Assembly (NCBI GenBank): GCA_001184205.1
Contig: LBMP01000003.1
Coordinates: forward strand, 124,001-188,000
DNA: 64,000 nt
Direction: 5' to 3'
Origin: Desulfocarbo indianensis
GTDB taxonomy: Bacteria > Desulfobacterota > Desulfarculia > Desulfarculales > Desulfarculaceae
The notes under the pieces were generated by a model. It ran no database searches, was not told where the DNA came from, and saw only the letters and a list, made by a program, of their open reading frames with translations. Shown in pieces: positions 30,697 to 39,112 of this stretch; the stretch's first letter is position 1, and each line of letters starts with the position of its first letter. The translations under genes and the position numbers were made by a program.

Positions 30697-32487
30697 ATGC
30701 TTCAAGGCCAATCCGCTGGTGCATCTAGACGCGGCAAAATCAGATTCAAACGCGTATTGGAGGCCATTTTAATCCTGGCCTGCGCCTCGGCCCTTGCCCT
30801 GGTGCTCTTCAAGGGCTGGGACCATGCGGCGGCCACCTTTGACCGCCTGTGGGTGCGGTCCTGGGCCCAGCCGCTTCTGGTGTTGGCCCAGATACTCATG
30901 GTGGTCAACCTGGCCGCCATGGTATGGCGCATCTATCTGATGTGCACCTATCGCCCCATGCCCGGCTGCCGGGACGAAGACCTGCCCGTGGTAACCGTGG
31001 TGGTGCCGGCCTACAATGAAGGCCGCCAGGTGGCCGAAACCCTGCGCAGCGTTTTGGCCAGCGACTACCCGCCTGAAAAATTCCAGATCATCGCGGTGGA
31101 CGACGGCAGCCAGGACGACACCTGGCAATGGATGCAACGCGCCCACGCCGAGGCACCCGACCGCATAACCCTGATTCAACAGCCCCGGAACATGGGCAAG
31201 CGCCGCGCGCTTTACGACGGCTTCAAGCGCGGCAGCGGCCAGGTGTTCGTCACCATCGACAGCGACTCCCTGGTGCTGGCCGACACCATCCGCAATCTGG
31301 TGACCCCCATAGCCCGCGACGCCAAAGTGGGCGGCGTGGCCGGCAACGTGCGGGTGCTCAACCGCAGGCAGGGCCTGATCCCCCGCATGATGGAGGTTTC
31401 CTTCACCTTCAGCTTCGATTTCATCCGGGCCAGTCAGAGCCGGGTCAACACCGTCATCTGCACGCCGGGCGCCCTGAGCGCTTACAAGAGAGACGCGGTG
31501 ATGCCGGTGCTGGACGGCTGGCTGACGCAGACTTTCCTGGGCAAGCCCGCCAACATCGGCGAGGACCGCGCCATGACCAACCTGATTCTGGAAAGCGGCT
31601 ATCATGTCCTTTTCCAGCGGAACGCCATGGTCTATACCGAGGTGCCCACCAGATACCGCAACCTGTGCAAGATGTTCCTGCGCTGGGCCCGCAGCAACGT
31701 GCGGGAAAGCCTGGCCATGACCCGCTTCATCTTCCGCGATTTCCGCACCACCCCCAAAAGCGGCGCGCGGGTCAATCTGATGTTGGAAGTGATCAACCTC
31801 ACCCTCATGCAGCTTCTGAAGCTGGTGGGCCTGCTCTGGCTGACCACCCTGCCCCTGGGCATAAGCCTCAATCTGCTGTTCGGAGCCCTCATGGGCGGCG
31901 GCATCCTGGCGTTGTTCTATGCCATAAGGCATCGCAGCCTGGCCTCCGTTTGGGGCCTGCCCTATGGGGTTTATAACCTTTTGAGCCTTTCCTGGATTTC
32001 CACCTACGCCCTGTGCACGCCCCACAATTCCGGCTGGCTGACCAGGCAGCAAACCAGCGGCGCGGTCCGGACCCGGCCGCCCGCCTGGGGTTGGCGCCTG
32101 GCCGCGACCAGGGCCGGAGCCATGGCCAGCGCCCTGGTGGTGGGCTCCAGCCTGGCCTGGGCCCTCACCAATCCCATGACGCAGCCTCTCGCCAAAGAGA
32201 TCGCCCAGCCGGCGGGCCCGGTGACCGCCACGGTGCGCCATCAAGGCATGCCGGTGTGGACGGTGCGGGCCACGGCCATGGAAGAAGTCCCCCTGGGACT
32301 GGGCCCCATCACGCTCAGCGGGGTGGACATGGTGCTTTATTCCGAAGGCCGCGTGGTCAGCCGGGTGCGGGCCGACCAGGCCGTTCTGAACCTGGAAGAC
32401 AGCAAGTCGTTCACCTTCAAGGGCCGGGTCCGCATGAATCCCACCCACAGGGCCAAGCAATCGGAATTGTCGAGCTTGAGTTCCTGA
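30697..32487 (+). CDS. Family 2 glycosyltransferase with LptC-like C-terminal domain
   Basis: A 596-residue membrane protein. ATG 30697 is preferred because GGGGGAG lies upstream; ATG 30640 has none. Two N-terminal membrane segments are followed by a processive GT2 domain: VVVPAYNEGRQVA, VDDGSQDDTW, the DSDS metal site, IGEDRAMTN and the FLRWARS acceptor motif, as in hyaluronan/chitin synthase-like enzymes. Further membrane segments follow (about 365-420), then one at about 470-490 and an exported C-terminal piece (about 495-596) with LSGVDMVLYSEGRVVSRVRA and FTFKGRVRMN, which resembles LptC-type periplasmic domains. The fusion suggests polysaccharide or lipid-linked sugar export across the inner membrane. 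The LptC likeness is my inference. Confidence 0.8.
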   Translation: MLQGQSAGASRRGKIRFKRVLEAILILACASALALVLFKGWDHAAATFDRLWVRSWAQPLLVLAQILMVVNLAAMVWRIYLMCTYRPMPGCRDEDLPVVTVVVPAYNEGRQVAETLRSVLASDYPPEKFQIIAVDDGSQDDTWQWMQRAHAEAPDRITLIQQPRNMGKRRALYDGFKRGSGQVFVTIDSDSLVLADTIRNLVTPIARDAKVGGVAGNVRVLNRRQGLIPRMMEVSFTFSFDFIRASQSRVNTVICTPGALSAYKRDAVMPVLDGWLTQTFLGKPANIGEDRAMTNLILESGYHVLFQRNAMVYTEVPTRYRNLCKMFLRWARSNVRESLAMTRFIFRDFRTTPKSGARVNLMLEVINLTLMQLLKLVGLLWLTTLPLGISLNLLFGALMGGGILALFYAIRHRSLASVWGLPYGVYNLLSLSWISTYALCTPHNSGWLTRQQTSGAVRTRPPAWGWRLAATRAGAMASALVVGSSLAWALTNPMTQPLAKEIAQPAGPVTATVRHQGMPVWTVRATAMEEVPLGLGPITLSGVDMVLYSEGRVVSRVRADQAVLNLEDSKSFTFKGRVRMNPTHRAKQSELSSLSS

Positions 32488-32502
32488 CGGCCCTCCCCGG
32501 CC

Positions 32503-32536
32503 AAAGGCGAGCCGGGCTGAAAAGGCGAGCCGGGCT
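32503..32536 (+). repeat. Short tandem repeat
   Basis: AAAGGCGAGCCGGGCT occurs twice, at 32503-32518 and 32521-32536, directly behind the glycosyltransferase stop codon. Confidence 0.8.
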
Positions 32537-32567
32537 TCAAAAGCAGGCCGGGGTGGAAAAAATCAAA

Positions 32568-32591
32568 GGGCTTGGCCGGGTGGCCAAGCCC
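32568..32591. terminator. Bidirectional terminator between glycosyltransferase and pdxJ
   Basis: Perfect 10-bp stem GGGCTTGGCC/GGCCAAGCCC with loop GGGT. The plus strand continues TCTTCATTT and the minus strand TTTGATTTTTT, so it can serve both convergent genes. Confidence 0.8.
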
Positions 32592-32616
32592 TCTTCATTT
32601 AGAACCTGGCTGACCT

Positions 32617-33375
32617 CTAAAGCCTGCGCTTGGGCGGCTCCGGCGGCCGGGGCGGCGCGCTCTGGCGCACCAGGTTCAGCATCTCCGCCACGGCCTGCTC
32701 GAATCCCACGAAAACGGCCCGCGCCACGATGGAATGCCCTATGGAATATTCCTCGATCTCGGGCATATTCAACAAGGGAGGCGTGTTGCGCAAATTCAGG
32801 CCGTGGCCGGCGGCCACCCGTATCTTGAGCTTGGCGGCCAAGCGAGCCGCGTCTTCTATGGCGTCCAGGTTGCGGCGCAGGTCTTTTTCGCTTTTGGCGT
32901 TGGCATAAGCGCCGGTGTGAAGCTCCACCACCTGAGCCCCGGCCATGTGCGCGGCCTTCACCTGCTCGGCCTCGGGATCGATGAACAGGCTCACCGGTAT
33001 GTTGGCCTCGTTCAGTTGGGCCACGGTGTCCTTTATGTGCTCCAGGTTGGTCTTGACGTCCAGGCCGCCCTCGGTGGTCAACTCCTGCCTGCGCTCGGGA
33101 ACCAGGGTACAGATATCGGGCCCCACCATGGAGGCGATGCCTATCATCTCCTCGGTGGAAGCCATTTCCATGTTGAGTCTGCCCTTGATGACCTGTCTCA
33201 GCACCTTGAGATCGCGGTCCTGAATATGGCGGCGGTCTTCCCTTAAGTGCACTATGATGCCGTCGGCTCCGGCCTTTTCGGCCAACACCGCGGCCCATAC
33301 CGGATCCGGCTCGTCAATTCCCCGCGCCTGGCGCAGGGTGGCCACATGGTCCACATTCACCGATAACCTGGCCAC
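32617..33375 (-). CDS. pdxJ: Pyridoxine 5'-phosphate synthase
   Basis: A 252-residue TIM-barrel enzyme that closes the pyridoxine ring in the DXP-dependent vitamin B6 route. LSVNVDHVATLRQARG and IIVHLREDRRHIQDRD are family signatures. The start is GTG 33375, with GGGGAGG upstream, and shares one base with the ybeY stop codon. A proline-rich tail (about 240-252) is longer than usual. Confidence 0.97.
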   Translation of the reverse strand: MARLSVNVDHVATLRQARGIDEPDPVWAAVLAEKAGADGIIVHLREDRRHIQDRDLKVLRQVIKGRLNMEMASTEEMIGIASMVGPDICTLVPERRQELTTEGGLDVKTNLEHIKDTVAQLNEANIPVSLFIDPEAEQVKAAHMAGAQVVELHTGAYANAKSEKDLRRNLDAIEDAARLAAKLKIRVAAGHGLNLRNTPPLLNMPEIEEYSIGHSIVARAVFVGFEQAVAEMLNLVRQSAPPRPPEPPKRRL

Positions 33376-33833
33376 TATGAATCCTCCCCGCGAGGTCCGG
33401 CCGAAGCGGCCAGGAGCTTTTCGGTAAGCTCCTCCATGGCCTGGGCCTCTTCTTCGTTGTTTACATGGTCGTGACCTAGAAGATGCAGCAAGCCGTGAAT
33501 CAGAAGCCGCATCAGATGCTCCTCCGGGTCCAAGCCGTTCTCCTCGGCTTCGCGGCGGGCGGTATCCACGCTCACCACCACGTCGCCCAAAAGGCCTGGC
33601 GTAAGCCCGGCCAGCGCCCCTTCCTGCTGGGGAAAGGCGATGACGTTGGTGGGCCCCGGTCGGTTCAAGTATCGCCGGTTCAGCTCGGCTATGTCGGCAT
33701 CGGTGGTTAGCACCACCGAGAGTTCAGCTTCCGGAGGACATGCCAAGTCTCTTAAGATCAGCTTGAGGCGATTCCGGAGCTGGTTCAGCTTGCCCTTCTT
33801 GAGTCCGCTGAGATTTTGTATCTGAATCTCCAT
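33375..33833 (-). CDS. ybeY: Endoribonuclease YbeY
   Basis: A 152-residue metalloprotein involved in 16S rRNA maturation and ribosome quality control. The zinc site HGLLHLLGHDH is intact, and NVIAFPQ precedes it. ATG 33833 (MEIQIQNLSG) fits the family start. With this start, the gene overlaps the 3' end of the HD-domain gene by 110 bp on the same strand in another frame, which is unusually long. Confidence 0.94.
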   Translation of the reverse strand: MEIQIQNLSGLKKGKLNQLRNRLKLILRDLACPPEAELSVVLTTDADIAELNRRYLNRPGPTNVIAFPQQEGALAGLTPGLLGDVVVSVDTARREAEENGLDPEEHLMRLLIHGLLHLLGHDHVNNEEEAQAMEELTEKLLAASAGPRGEDS

Positions 33834-35385
33834 GCTTCTTTTTCCCTTTGTCGGCGGACTCAGGGTATTCCACCCGATGGTGGAAGATGCCATTGAGTAT
33901 GTTATTGAAGCTCTTGGCGATCTTGTGCAGGTCCTTCAGGGTCAGCTCGCATTCGTCCAACTGGCCCTCGGCGAAAACCTTGTTGATCTGGCTCTGCACC
34001 AGCCCCTGGATGCGCGAGGGCGTGGGGTTTTCCAGGCTGCGGGCGGCGGCCTCCACCGTGTCGGCCAGCATCACCAGGCCCGCTTCGCGGGTCTGGGGCC
34101 GGGGGCCGGGATAGCGGAAATTCTCCTGGGCCGGCTCGCTTTGGCCCGAGGCCCGCCGGCTCTCCACCGCCTTGTTGTAGAAAAAGGGTATGAGCCTGCT
34201 GCCGTGATGCTGGGCCATGATGTCGATTATGGGCTGGCCCAGGCGGTGCCGCTTGGCGATTTCCACGCCTTCCTTGACATGGCTGATCAGGATCAAGGCG
34301 CTCATGGAAGGGGCCAGCTTCTCGTGGCGATTGGGCCCCAGCCGCTGGTTTTCGATGAAATAGGCGGGTTTTTTGATCTTGCCTATGTCGTGATACAGGG
34401 CGGCCACCCGGGCCAATAGGTGATTGGCCCCGATCTCCCGGGCCGCCGCCTCCACCAGGCTGCCCACCACCAGGCTGTGGTGATAGGTGCCCGGCGCCCT
34501 CAGCATGAGCTCCTGCAAGGCGGGATGATCCAGGCTGGCCAGTTCCATGAGGCGCGCGTCGGTGTTGTAGCCGAAGGCCATCTCCACCAGGGGGGCGGCG
34601 CCGGCGGTGAGCATGCCGGCCAAGGTGCCGCCCACCCCCACCGCGGCCAGGGCCAGCGCGAAGTCCAGGCTGAAAAGCCAGCCGCGCAAGAGGGCCAAGC
34701 CCAAAAGCGCCAAAGCCCCAGCGGCGGAAGCCAAGATGCCGGCGCGGATGAGGTTCAAGCGGGTGCGTCCGCCCTGGGCGCAATGGGCCGCCATGACCCC
34801 GGTCACCAGATAGAAACAAAACACGCCCAAGGGCTGGGACCACATGAAGCTGGTCAACACCCCCAGGCACAAGGCCATGAGCATGCCCGCCGGAGCGCCC
34901 AGAAACAAGGCCACCAGGAGCGGGCCCGCCGCCAAGGGGGCCCCAAAGGCCAAGGCCAGGGGATTCACCCCGGGCCAATCCTCCACCAGGGCTCCTGCGA
35001 AAAGCTGATATCCCCTGGCCAGGGCCAGCATGACGACCAGCACCAGGGAGAGGAACGCCACCTCCTTCAAGCCCACCCTGCGGCCGAAGGGGGCCGCGCT
35101 GCTCAGCCAGGCACGGTGCAGGACCAAGATCAAAACCCCGGCCAATATCGTCATCCCCACCACCAAGGGCAGGGAATCCATGCGCCAGGAATGGGGTATC
35201 ACGGTCAAGGCTATGAACAAGGCCAGAAACGCCAGCCCGGCCGACTCCGGCTTCAGGCGTCCCCTGGTAACGGCGTTGAACTTGTCGCGGATTAATCTTA
35301 GCTTGGCGAGCCAAGGCAGGCGTTTGGCCGCCTGATTGGCCTGGCCGGTGGCCGTGCGCAGGATTCTGGGGCCTTCCGGGGGCAT
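33724..35385 (-). CDS. Membrane HD-domain phosphohydrolase (7TM-HD type)
   Basis: A 553-residue protein with about seven membrane segments (residues 50-255) and a C-terminal cytoplasmic HD domain containing HDIGKIKKPAYFIENQ and MAQHHGSRLIPFF. The family (PgpH/YqfF) hydrolyses cyclic di-AMP in Firmicutes. The usual large extracellular N-terminal 7TMR-HDED domain is missing, which explains the short length. It lies between phoH (1 bp gap) and ybeY, the classical phoH-HD-ybeY order. Its last 36 codons overlap ybeY, so the C-terminal tail is probably dispensable. Confidence 0.9.
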   Translation of the reverse strand: MPPEGPRILRTATGQANQAAKRLPWLAKLRLIRDKFNAVTRGRLKPESAGLAFLALFIALTVIPHSWRMDSLPLVVGMTILAGVLILVLHRAWLSSAAPFGRRVGLKEVAFLSLVLVVMLALARGYQLFAGALVEDWPGVNPLALAFGAPLAAGPLLVALFLGAPAGMLMALCLGVLTSFMWSQPLGVFCFYLVTGVMAAHCAQGGRTRLNLIRAGILASAAGALALLGLALLRGWLFSLDFALALAAVGVGGTLAGMLTAGAAPLVEMAFGYNTDARLMELASLDHPALQELMLRAPGTYHHSLVVGSLVEAAAREIGANHLLARVAALYHDIGKIKKPAYFIENQRLGPNRHEKLAPSMSALILISHVKEGVEIAKRHRLGQPIIDIMAQHHGSRLIPFFYNKAVESRRASGQSEPAQENFRYPGPRPQTREAGLVMLADTVEAAARSLENPTPSRIQGLVQSQINKVFAEGQLDECELTLKDLHKIAKSFNNILNGIFHHRVEYPESADKGKKKHGDSDTKSQRTQEGQAEPAPESPQADLKRLGMSSGS

Positions 35386-35386
35386 G

Positions 35387-36346
35387 TCAGGCTCCTTCCT
35401 TATCGTAGGCGCGGATGATATCGCGCACCAAACGGTGCCGCACCACGTCGGTCTCGTTGAATTGTAAAAAGGCGATGCCAGGGATGCCGGCCAGGATGCG
35501 GCGGGCTTCGATAAGCCCCGAAGCCGTTCCGTTGGGCAAGTCCACCTGGGTCACGTCGCCGGTCACCACTGCCTGGGAATCATAGCCCAGGCGGGTGAGG
35601 AACATCTTCATCTGCTCATTGGTGGAGTTCTGCGCTTCGTCCAGTATAACAAACGAGTTGTTCAAGGTGCGCCCCCGCATGAAAGCCAAGGGCGCCACCT
35701 CTATGACCCCCTTGCCCATGAGCCGCTGGGTCTTTTCGAAATCCATCATGTCGTGCAGGGCGTCGTACAGGGGCCGCAGATAGGGGTTCACCTTTTCCGC
35801 CAGGTCTCCGGGCAGGAAACCCAGCTTTTCACCCGCCTCCACCGCCGGGCGGGCCAGCACGATGCGGTCCGCCTTGCCCTTGATGAGAGCGTCCACGGCC
35901 ATGGCCATGGCCAGATAGGTTTTGCCGGTGCCGGCCGGTCCGATGCCGAAAACTATGTCGTTTTGGCGGATGGCCTCCATGTAGGCCTTTTGGGTAAGGG
36001 TCTTGGGGCTGATGACCCGCTTCTTGCCCTTCAGATAAATCTGGTCCAGGAAAACGTCACGCAGGGACGCCTCCGCGTCGGCGGCCAGGATGCGGATGGC
36101 GAACTCCACGTCCATCTCGTAAACCGGAAACCCCTGGCGGATGAGCTCGTAGAGCTGGGAAAGAACCTGGCCGGCCAGTTCGGTTTCTTCCGGGGTGCCG
36201 GAGAGCATGATATCGCCGCCCCGGCTGCGCGCCTTGGCTCCGGTGCCTTGCGAAACCATCTTGAGGTGGGCGTCGGAGGAACCCAAAAGGGAGCGCAAGG
36301 CTTCCGGGTCATCGAAGCTCAGGCGCTTTTCCGCCACCGCGGTCAT
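35387..36346 (-). CDS. phoH: PhoH-like ATPase
   Basis: A 319-residue P-loop ATPase, often co-encoded with YbeY and linked to RNA metabolism. Walker A is FGIGPAGTGKTYLAMAMA and Walker B lies in NNSFVILDEAQNST. An N-terminal KH-like segment (about 10-85) is present. ATG 36346 is chosen; it starts 3 bp behind the stop of yjbQ-1. The open frame upstream lacks family character. Confidence 0.95.
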   Translation of the reverse strand: MTAVAEKRLSFDDPEALRSLLGSSDAHLKMVSQGTGAKARSRGGDIMLSGTPEETELAGQVLSQLYELIRQGFPVYEMDVEFAIRILAADAEASLRDVFLDQIYLKGKKRVISPKTLTQKAYMEAIRQNDIVFGIGPAGTGKTYLAMAMAVDALIKGKADRIVLARPAVEAGEKLGFLPGDLAEKVNPYLRPLYDALHDMMDFEKTQRLMGKGVIEVAPLAFMRGRTLNNSFVILDEAQNSTNEQMKMFLTRLGYDSQAVVTGDVTQVDLPNGTASGLIEARRILAGIPGIAFLQFNETDVVRHRLVRDIIRAYDKEGA

Positions 36347-36348
36347 GA

Positions 36349-36774
36349 TCAGGCGGCCTCGCCCATGACTTGCAGCAGCACCCGGCGGCGGCGGGGCTTG
36401 TTGTCGAAATCCAGCACGATGATCTGCTGCCAGGTGCCCAAGGCGGGGCTTCCCTCCACCACCGGCACGGTAAGGGACGGCCCCATGAGAGCCGCCCGCA
36501 GATGGGAGTGCCCATTGCCGTCGCGCCAAGCCAGGTCATGGGCGTACTCGGCTCCCTCGGGGGCCAGCTTGTCCAACAGCACCTTCAAATCGGCCAAAGC
36601 GCCCGGCTCGTATTCGATGGTGGTTACCGCGCCGGTGGAGCCCGGCACATGCACCGTGAGCAGGCCGGAGCGCACCCCGCTGTCGCGAACGGCTTGCGCC
36701 GCTTGCCTGGTCACGTCGTGGATATCCGTGCCTGAACCGCCAGGCAATTCCAGCGTAGTCAGATGGCAAGTCAT
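36349..36774 (-). CDS. yjbQ: YjbQ/UPF0047 family protein, copy 1
   Basis: A 141-residue protein of the small UPF0047 family, members of which have weak thiamine-phosphate synthase activity. The signature runs GLLTVHVPGSTGAVTTIEYE, then HDLAWRDGNGHSHLRAALMG and GTWQQIIVLDFDNKPRRRRV. The start ATG 36774 (MTCHLTTLELPG) was taken from the family N-terminus. A diverged second copy lies at 52704-53099; the two are not recent duplicates. It heads the phoH-HD-ybeY-pdxJ unit. Confidence 0.9.
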   Translation of the reverse strand: MTCHLTTLELPGGSGTDIHDVTRQAAQAVRDSGVRSGLLTVHVPGSTGAVTTIEYEPGALADLKVLLDKLAPEGAEYAHDLAWRDGNGHSHLRAALMGPSLTVPVVEGSPALGTWQQIIVLDFDNKPRRRRVLLQVMGEAA

Positions 36775-36844
36775 GGTTCCATCTTTACCATAGGCCCCAG
36801 GGGCGGGCAAGGGAAACCTGTCTCCGGGTTGGCCCATAGTCATA

Positions 36845-36905
36845 GTTTTAACTAACCGTTTTAACTAATTTTTTATCTAGGCCTTCGCGCTAGGCGAACT
36901 TGACA
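36845..36905. promoter_or_regulatory. Divergent regulatory region of yjbQ-1 and cvpA
   Basis: GTTTTAACTAA occurs twice as a direct repeat (36845-36855 and 36858-36868), and TTGACA at 36900-36905 points towards cvpA, though the matching -10 (TAGAGC) is poor. Confidence 0.35.
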
Positions 36906-36936
36906 GGGCCTCGCCGGCGTGTTAGAGCAATAAACC

Positions 36937-37497
36937 ATGGAAACGGGTCCCAATATCCTTGATTTGAGCCTCATGGCGCTATTGGCTTTTTTCCTGGTCA
37001 GGGCGCTGATGCGGGGGTTCGTGCGCGAGGTCATGGGCCTGGCCGGGGTGATCACTGCGGTGGTGGTCAGCGCCATGGCTTACGAGCCTTTGGGTCATTT
37101 CCTGGCCGAGCTGGCCGATTCCAAAAGCGTCTGGTGGGACGTGGCGGCCTTCGGCATCATCCTGGCCATCATTTTCATCTTTTTCACCTACCTGGGCCTG
37201 GCGCTTTCCCGCCTGGTGAATTCGGGGCCTTTTTCCAGTCTGGACCGCCTGGCCGGCGCCGCGGTGGGACTCATCAAGGGCGTCCTGGTTTGCTACATAC
37301 TTTTGCACATTGTGGTGCTCATCATCCCCTTCAAGCTGCCCCGCGTGCTCGAGGGCTCCTTCATGACGCCCTATGTGCTGCGCGCCGGCGAGTTCGTGGT
37401 CAGCCTGGTGCCCGAAGACCTGACCAGCGACCTGCACAAGCGCATCGAGCGCCTTAAAAAACCCATTTCTTCCGACAGCAAAAGCCGCGATTCATGA
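36937..37497 (+). CDS. cvpA: CvpA family membrane protein
   Basis: A 186-residue inner-membrane protein with four predicted hydrophobic segments (about 10-30, 35-55, 65-90 and 105-130). ALMRGFVREVMGLAG is the family signature; CvpA proteins are linked to colicin V export and envelope homeostasis, but their molecular role is unsettled. It overlaps mazG by the ATGA tetranucleotide (37494-37497), so the two are translationally coupled. Confidence 0.88.
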   Translation: METGPNILDLSLMALLAFFLVRALMRGFVREVMGLAGVITAVVVSAMAYEPLGHFLAELADSKSVWWDVAAFGIILAIIFIFFTYLGLALSRLVNSGPFSSLDRLAGAAVGLIKGVLVCYILLHIVVLIIPFKLPRVLEGSFMTPYVLRAGEFVVSLVPEDLTSDLHKRIERLKKPISSDSKSRDS

Positions 37498-38315
37498 GCC
37501 CCCTGGATGACGACCATGCGGCTGGCCAGGCCCTGGCCCAGCTCTGCCAACTGATACGCCGCTTGCGCGCGCCGGACGGCTGTCCCTGGGACCGCGAGCA
37601 AACCTCCCGCAGCGTGGCCCCCTATCTGCTGGAAGAGGCTTACGAGGCCGTGGAGGCCGTGGAATCAGGCCAGCCCGCCGAAGCCCTGGGGGAGTTGGGC
37701 GACCTGCTGTTTCAGGTGGTTTTCATGGTCAACCTCTTTGCCGAGGCCGGCCATTTCGACCTGGCCCAGGTGATCCAGGCGGTAACCAGCAAAATGACCC
37801 GCCGCCATCCCCATGTCTTCGGCGAGACCAAGGTCAACAACAGCCAGGAGGTGAAGGGCCTGTGGGGCCGCATAAAGGCCGACGAACGCAAGGGCCGCCA
37901 GGAGGGGCTCCTGGACAGCGTGCCCCTGGCCTCCCCTTCCCTCATCCGCGCCCAGCGCCTGGGCCAACGGGCCGCCCGGGTGGACTTTGACTGGCCCGAC
38001 GGGCAGGCGGTCTGGCATAAGATCCAGGAAGAGAGCCGGGAGCTCCAGGCGGCCGTGGGCAAGCCCGGCCAGGAACACGAATTGGGCGATCTGCTGTTCT
38101 CCCTGGCCCAATGGGCCCGCCACGCGGGTCTGGGGGCCGAACAGGCCCTGCGCGGCGCCAACGACCGCTTCGTCCGCCGCTTCCAAACCATGGAGCGCCT
38201 GGCCGGGCAAAAGGGATTGAGCCTGGATCAGATGAGCCTGGCGGAGATGGACGCTTTGTGGGAGCAAGCCAAGGCGGCCGCAAGGGACGGCCAGGACGGC
38301 GCCTTAGAGGGTTGA
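37494..38315 (+). CDS. mazG: Nucleoside triphosphate pyrophosphohydrolase
   Basis: A 273-residue, two-domain MazG that hydrolyses NTPs to NMP and pyrophosphate and cleans the nucleotide pool. The first domain carries LRAPDGCPWDREQTSRS and EEAYEAVEAVE...ELGDLLFQVV; the second carries EESRELQAAVG and ELGDLLFSLAQWARH. Length is typical of the E. coli-type tandem protein. It overlaps cvpA by 4 bp. Confidence 0.96.
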   Translation: MSPLDDDHAAGQALAQLCQLIRRLRAPDGCPWDREQTSRSVAPYLLEEAYEAVEAVESGQPAEALGELGDLLFQVVFMVNLFAEAGHFDLAQVIQAVTSKMTRRHPHVFGETKVNNSQEVKGLWGRIKADERKGRQEGLLDSVPLASPSLIRAQRLGQRAARVDFDWPDGQAVWHKIQEESRELQAAVGKPGQEHELGDLLFSLAQWARHAGLGAEQALRGANDRFVRRFQTMERLAGQKGLSLDQMSLAEMDALWEQAKAAARDGQDGALEG

Positions 38316-38373
38316 TTCCCCATAAGCTAGTAGCTTTCCGGACTTTTTAGCAAGCGCTCAATCGGGAAAAACC

Positions 38374-38403
38374 TTGACAACCACCATATTGCGGCGATAT
38401 AAG
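38374..38403 (+). promoter_or_regulatory. Sigma70 promoter of cytochrome c3
   Basis: Consensus TTGACA at 38374-38379 and TATAAG at 38398-38403 with an 18-bp spacer. A GGGGAGG ribosome site precedes the ATG at 38471. Confidence 0.75.
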
Positions 38404-38470
38404 ATGGTGACGAGATAGTGAAGCTTTTCTCTTGTTTTTTTGGGGTTAACCAGGGGAGGTAGATAGAACC

Positions 38471-38881
38471 ATGAAGAAGGGTGTTATTGCGATCGCGATC
38501 ATGGTCGCCTTTGCCGTGGCCATGATGATGGGTTCGGGCGCCATTGCCCAGACCACCAAGTCCGGTGACGTCAAGGACGTCATAGAGATCAAGGATCCCC
38601 TTTTCGGCAAGCACACCAAATCGGCCGTGACCTTCTCCCACAAGAAGCACTCGGTCGACTACAAGCTCAAGTGCGATACCTGTCACCACGTGTACAAGGA
38701 CGGCAAGAACGTGTGGAAGGAAGGCGACAAGGTCGAGATGTGCTCCGCCTGTCACAAGTCGCCCAAGAAGAACGAAGGCAAGGTCCTCAGCCTTTACAAC
38801 GCCTTCCACAAGAACTGCAAGGACTGTCACAAGGAAATGAAAAAGGGCCCCACCAAGTGCAACGAGTGTCATCCCAAGTAA
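38471..38881 (+). CDS. Tetraheme cytochrome c3
   Basis: A 136-residue periplasmic class III cytochrome. A signal peptide (residues 1-26, ending GAIAQ) is followed by four heme-binding CxxCH motifs: CDTCH, CSACH, CKDCH and CNECH, with extra His residues (FSHKKHSVD, NAFHKNC) that supply the bis-His ligands. Cytochrome c3 is the main periplasmic electron pool of sulfate reducers and links hydrogenases and formate dehydrogenases to membrane complexes. It has its own strong promoter and terminator, as expected for an abundant protein. Confidence 0.97.
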   Translation: MKKGVIAIAIMVAFAVAMMMGSGAIAQTTKSGDVKDVIEIKDPLFGKHTKSAVTFSHKKHSVDYKLKCDTCHHVYKDGKNVWKEGDKVEMCSACHKSPKKNEGKVLSLYNAFHKNCKDCHKEMKKGPTKCNECHPK

Positions 38882-38906
38882 GCAGGGCCTGAAAGCAAGA
38901 GAATCG

Positions 38907-38936
38907 GCCGGCCCCTTCAGGGGGCCGGCTTTTTTC
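38907..38936 (+). terminator. Rho-independent terminator of cytochrome c3
   Basis: GCCGGCCCC pairs with GGGGCCGGC around a short loop and is followed by six T. Confidence 0.92.
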
Positions 38937-39039
38937 ATGCAAAAAGCCGGCGACCGTCGCCCCCCAGCGCTTCCTTGCGCCCCGCCCTTTGCCGGCGGCG
39001 ATAGGCCTTCGGAGCTTGAGCCCCCAGGGCCGGATTCCT

Positions 39040-39085
39040 AAAAAAAGACTTCGCCGCCGAGTCGAGGAACTCGTCGGCGGCGAAG
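39040..39085 (-). terminator. Rho-independent terminator of the ferredoxin gene
   Basis: On the minus strand a 12-bp stem CTTCGCCGCCGA/TCGGCGGCGAAG is followed by TCTTTTTTT. Confidence 0.92.
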
Positions 39086-39112
39086 TTTGTGACTTGGAGA
39101 TTGCAGCCGGTC

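Noticed and set aside
32503-32536. Short tandem repeat as a CRISPR or mobile-element end
   Set aside because: Only two 16-bp units with a 2-bp gap, no spacers and no associated genes.
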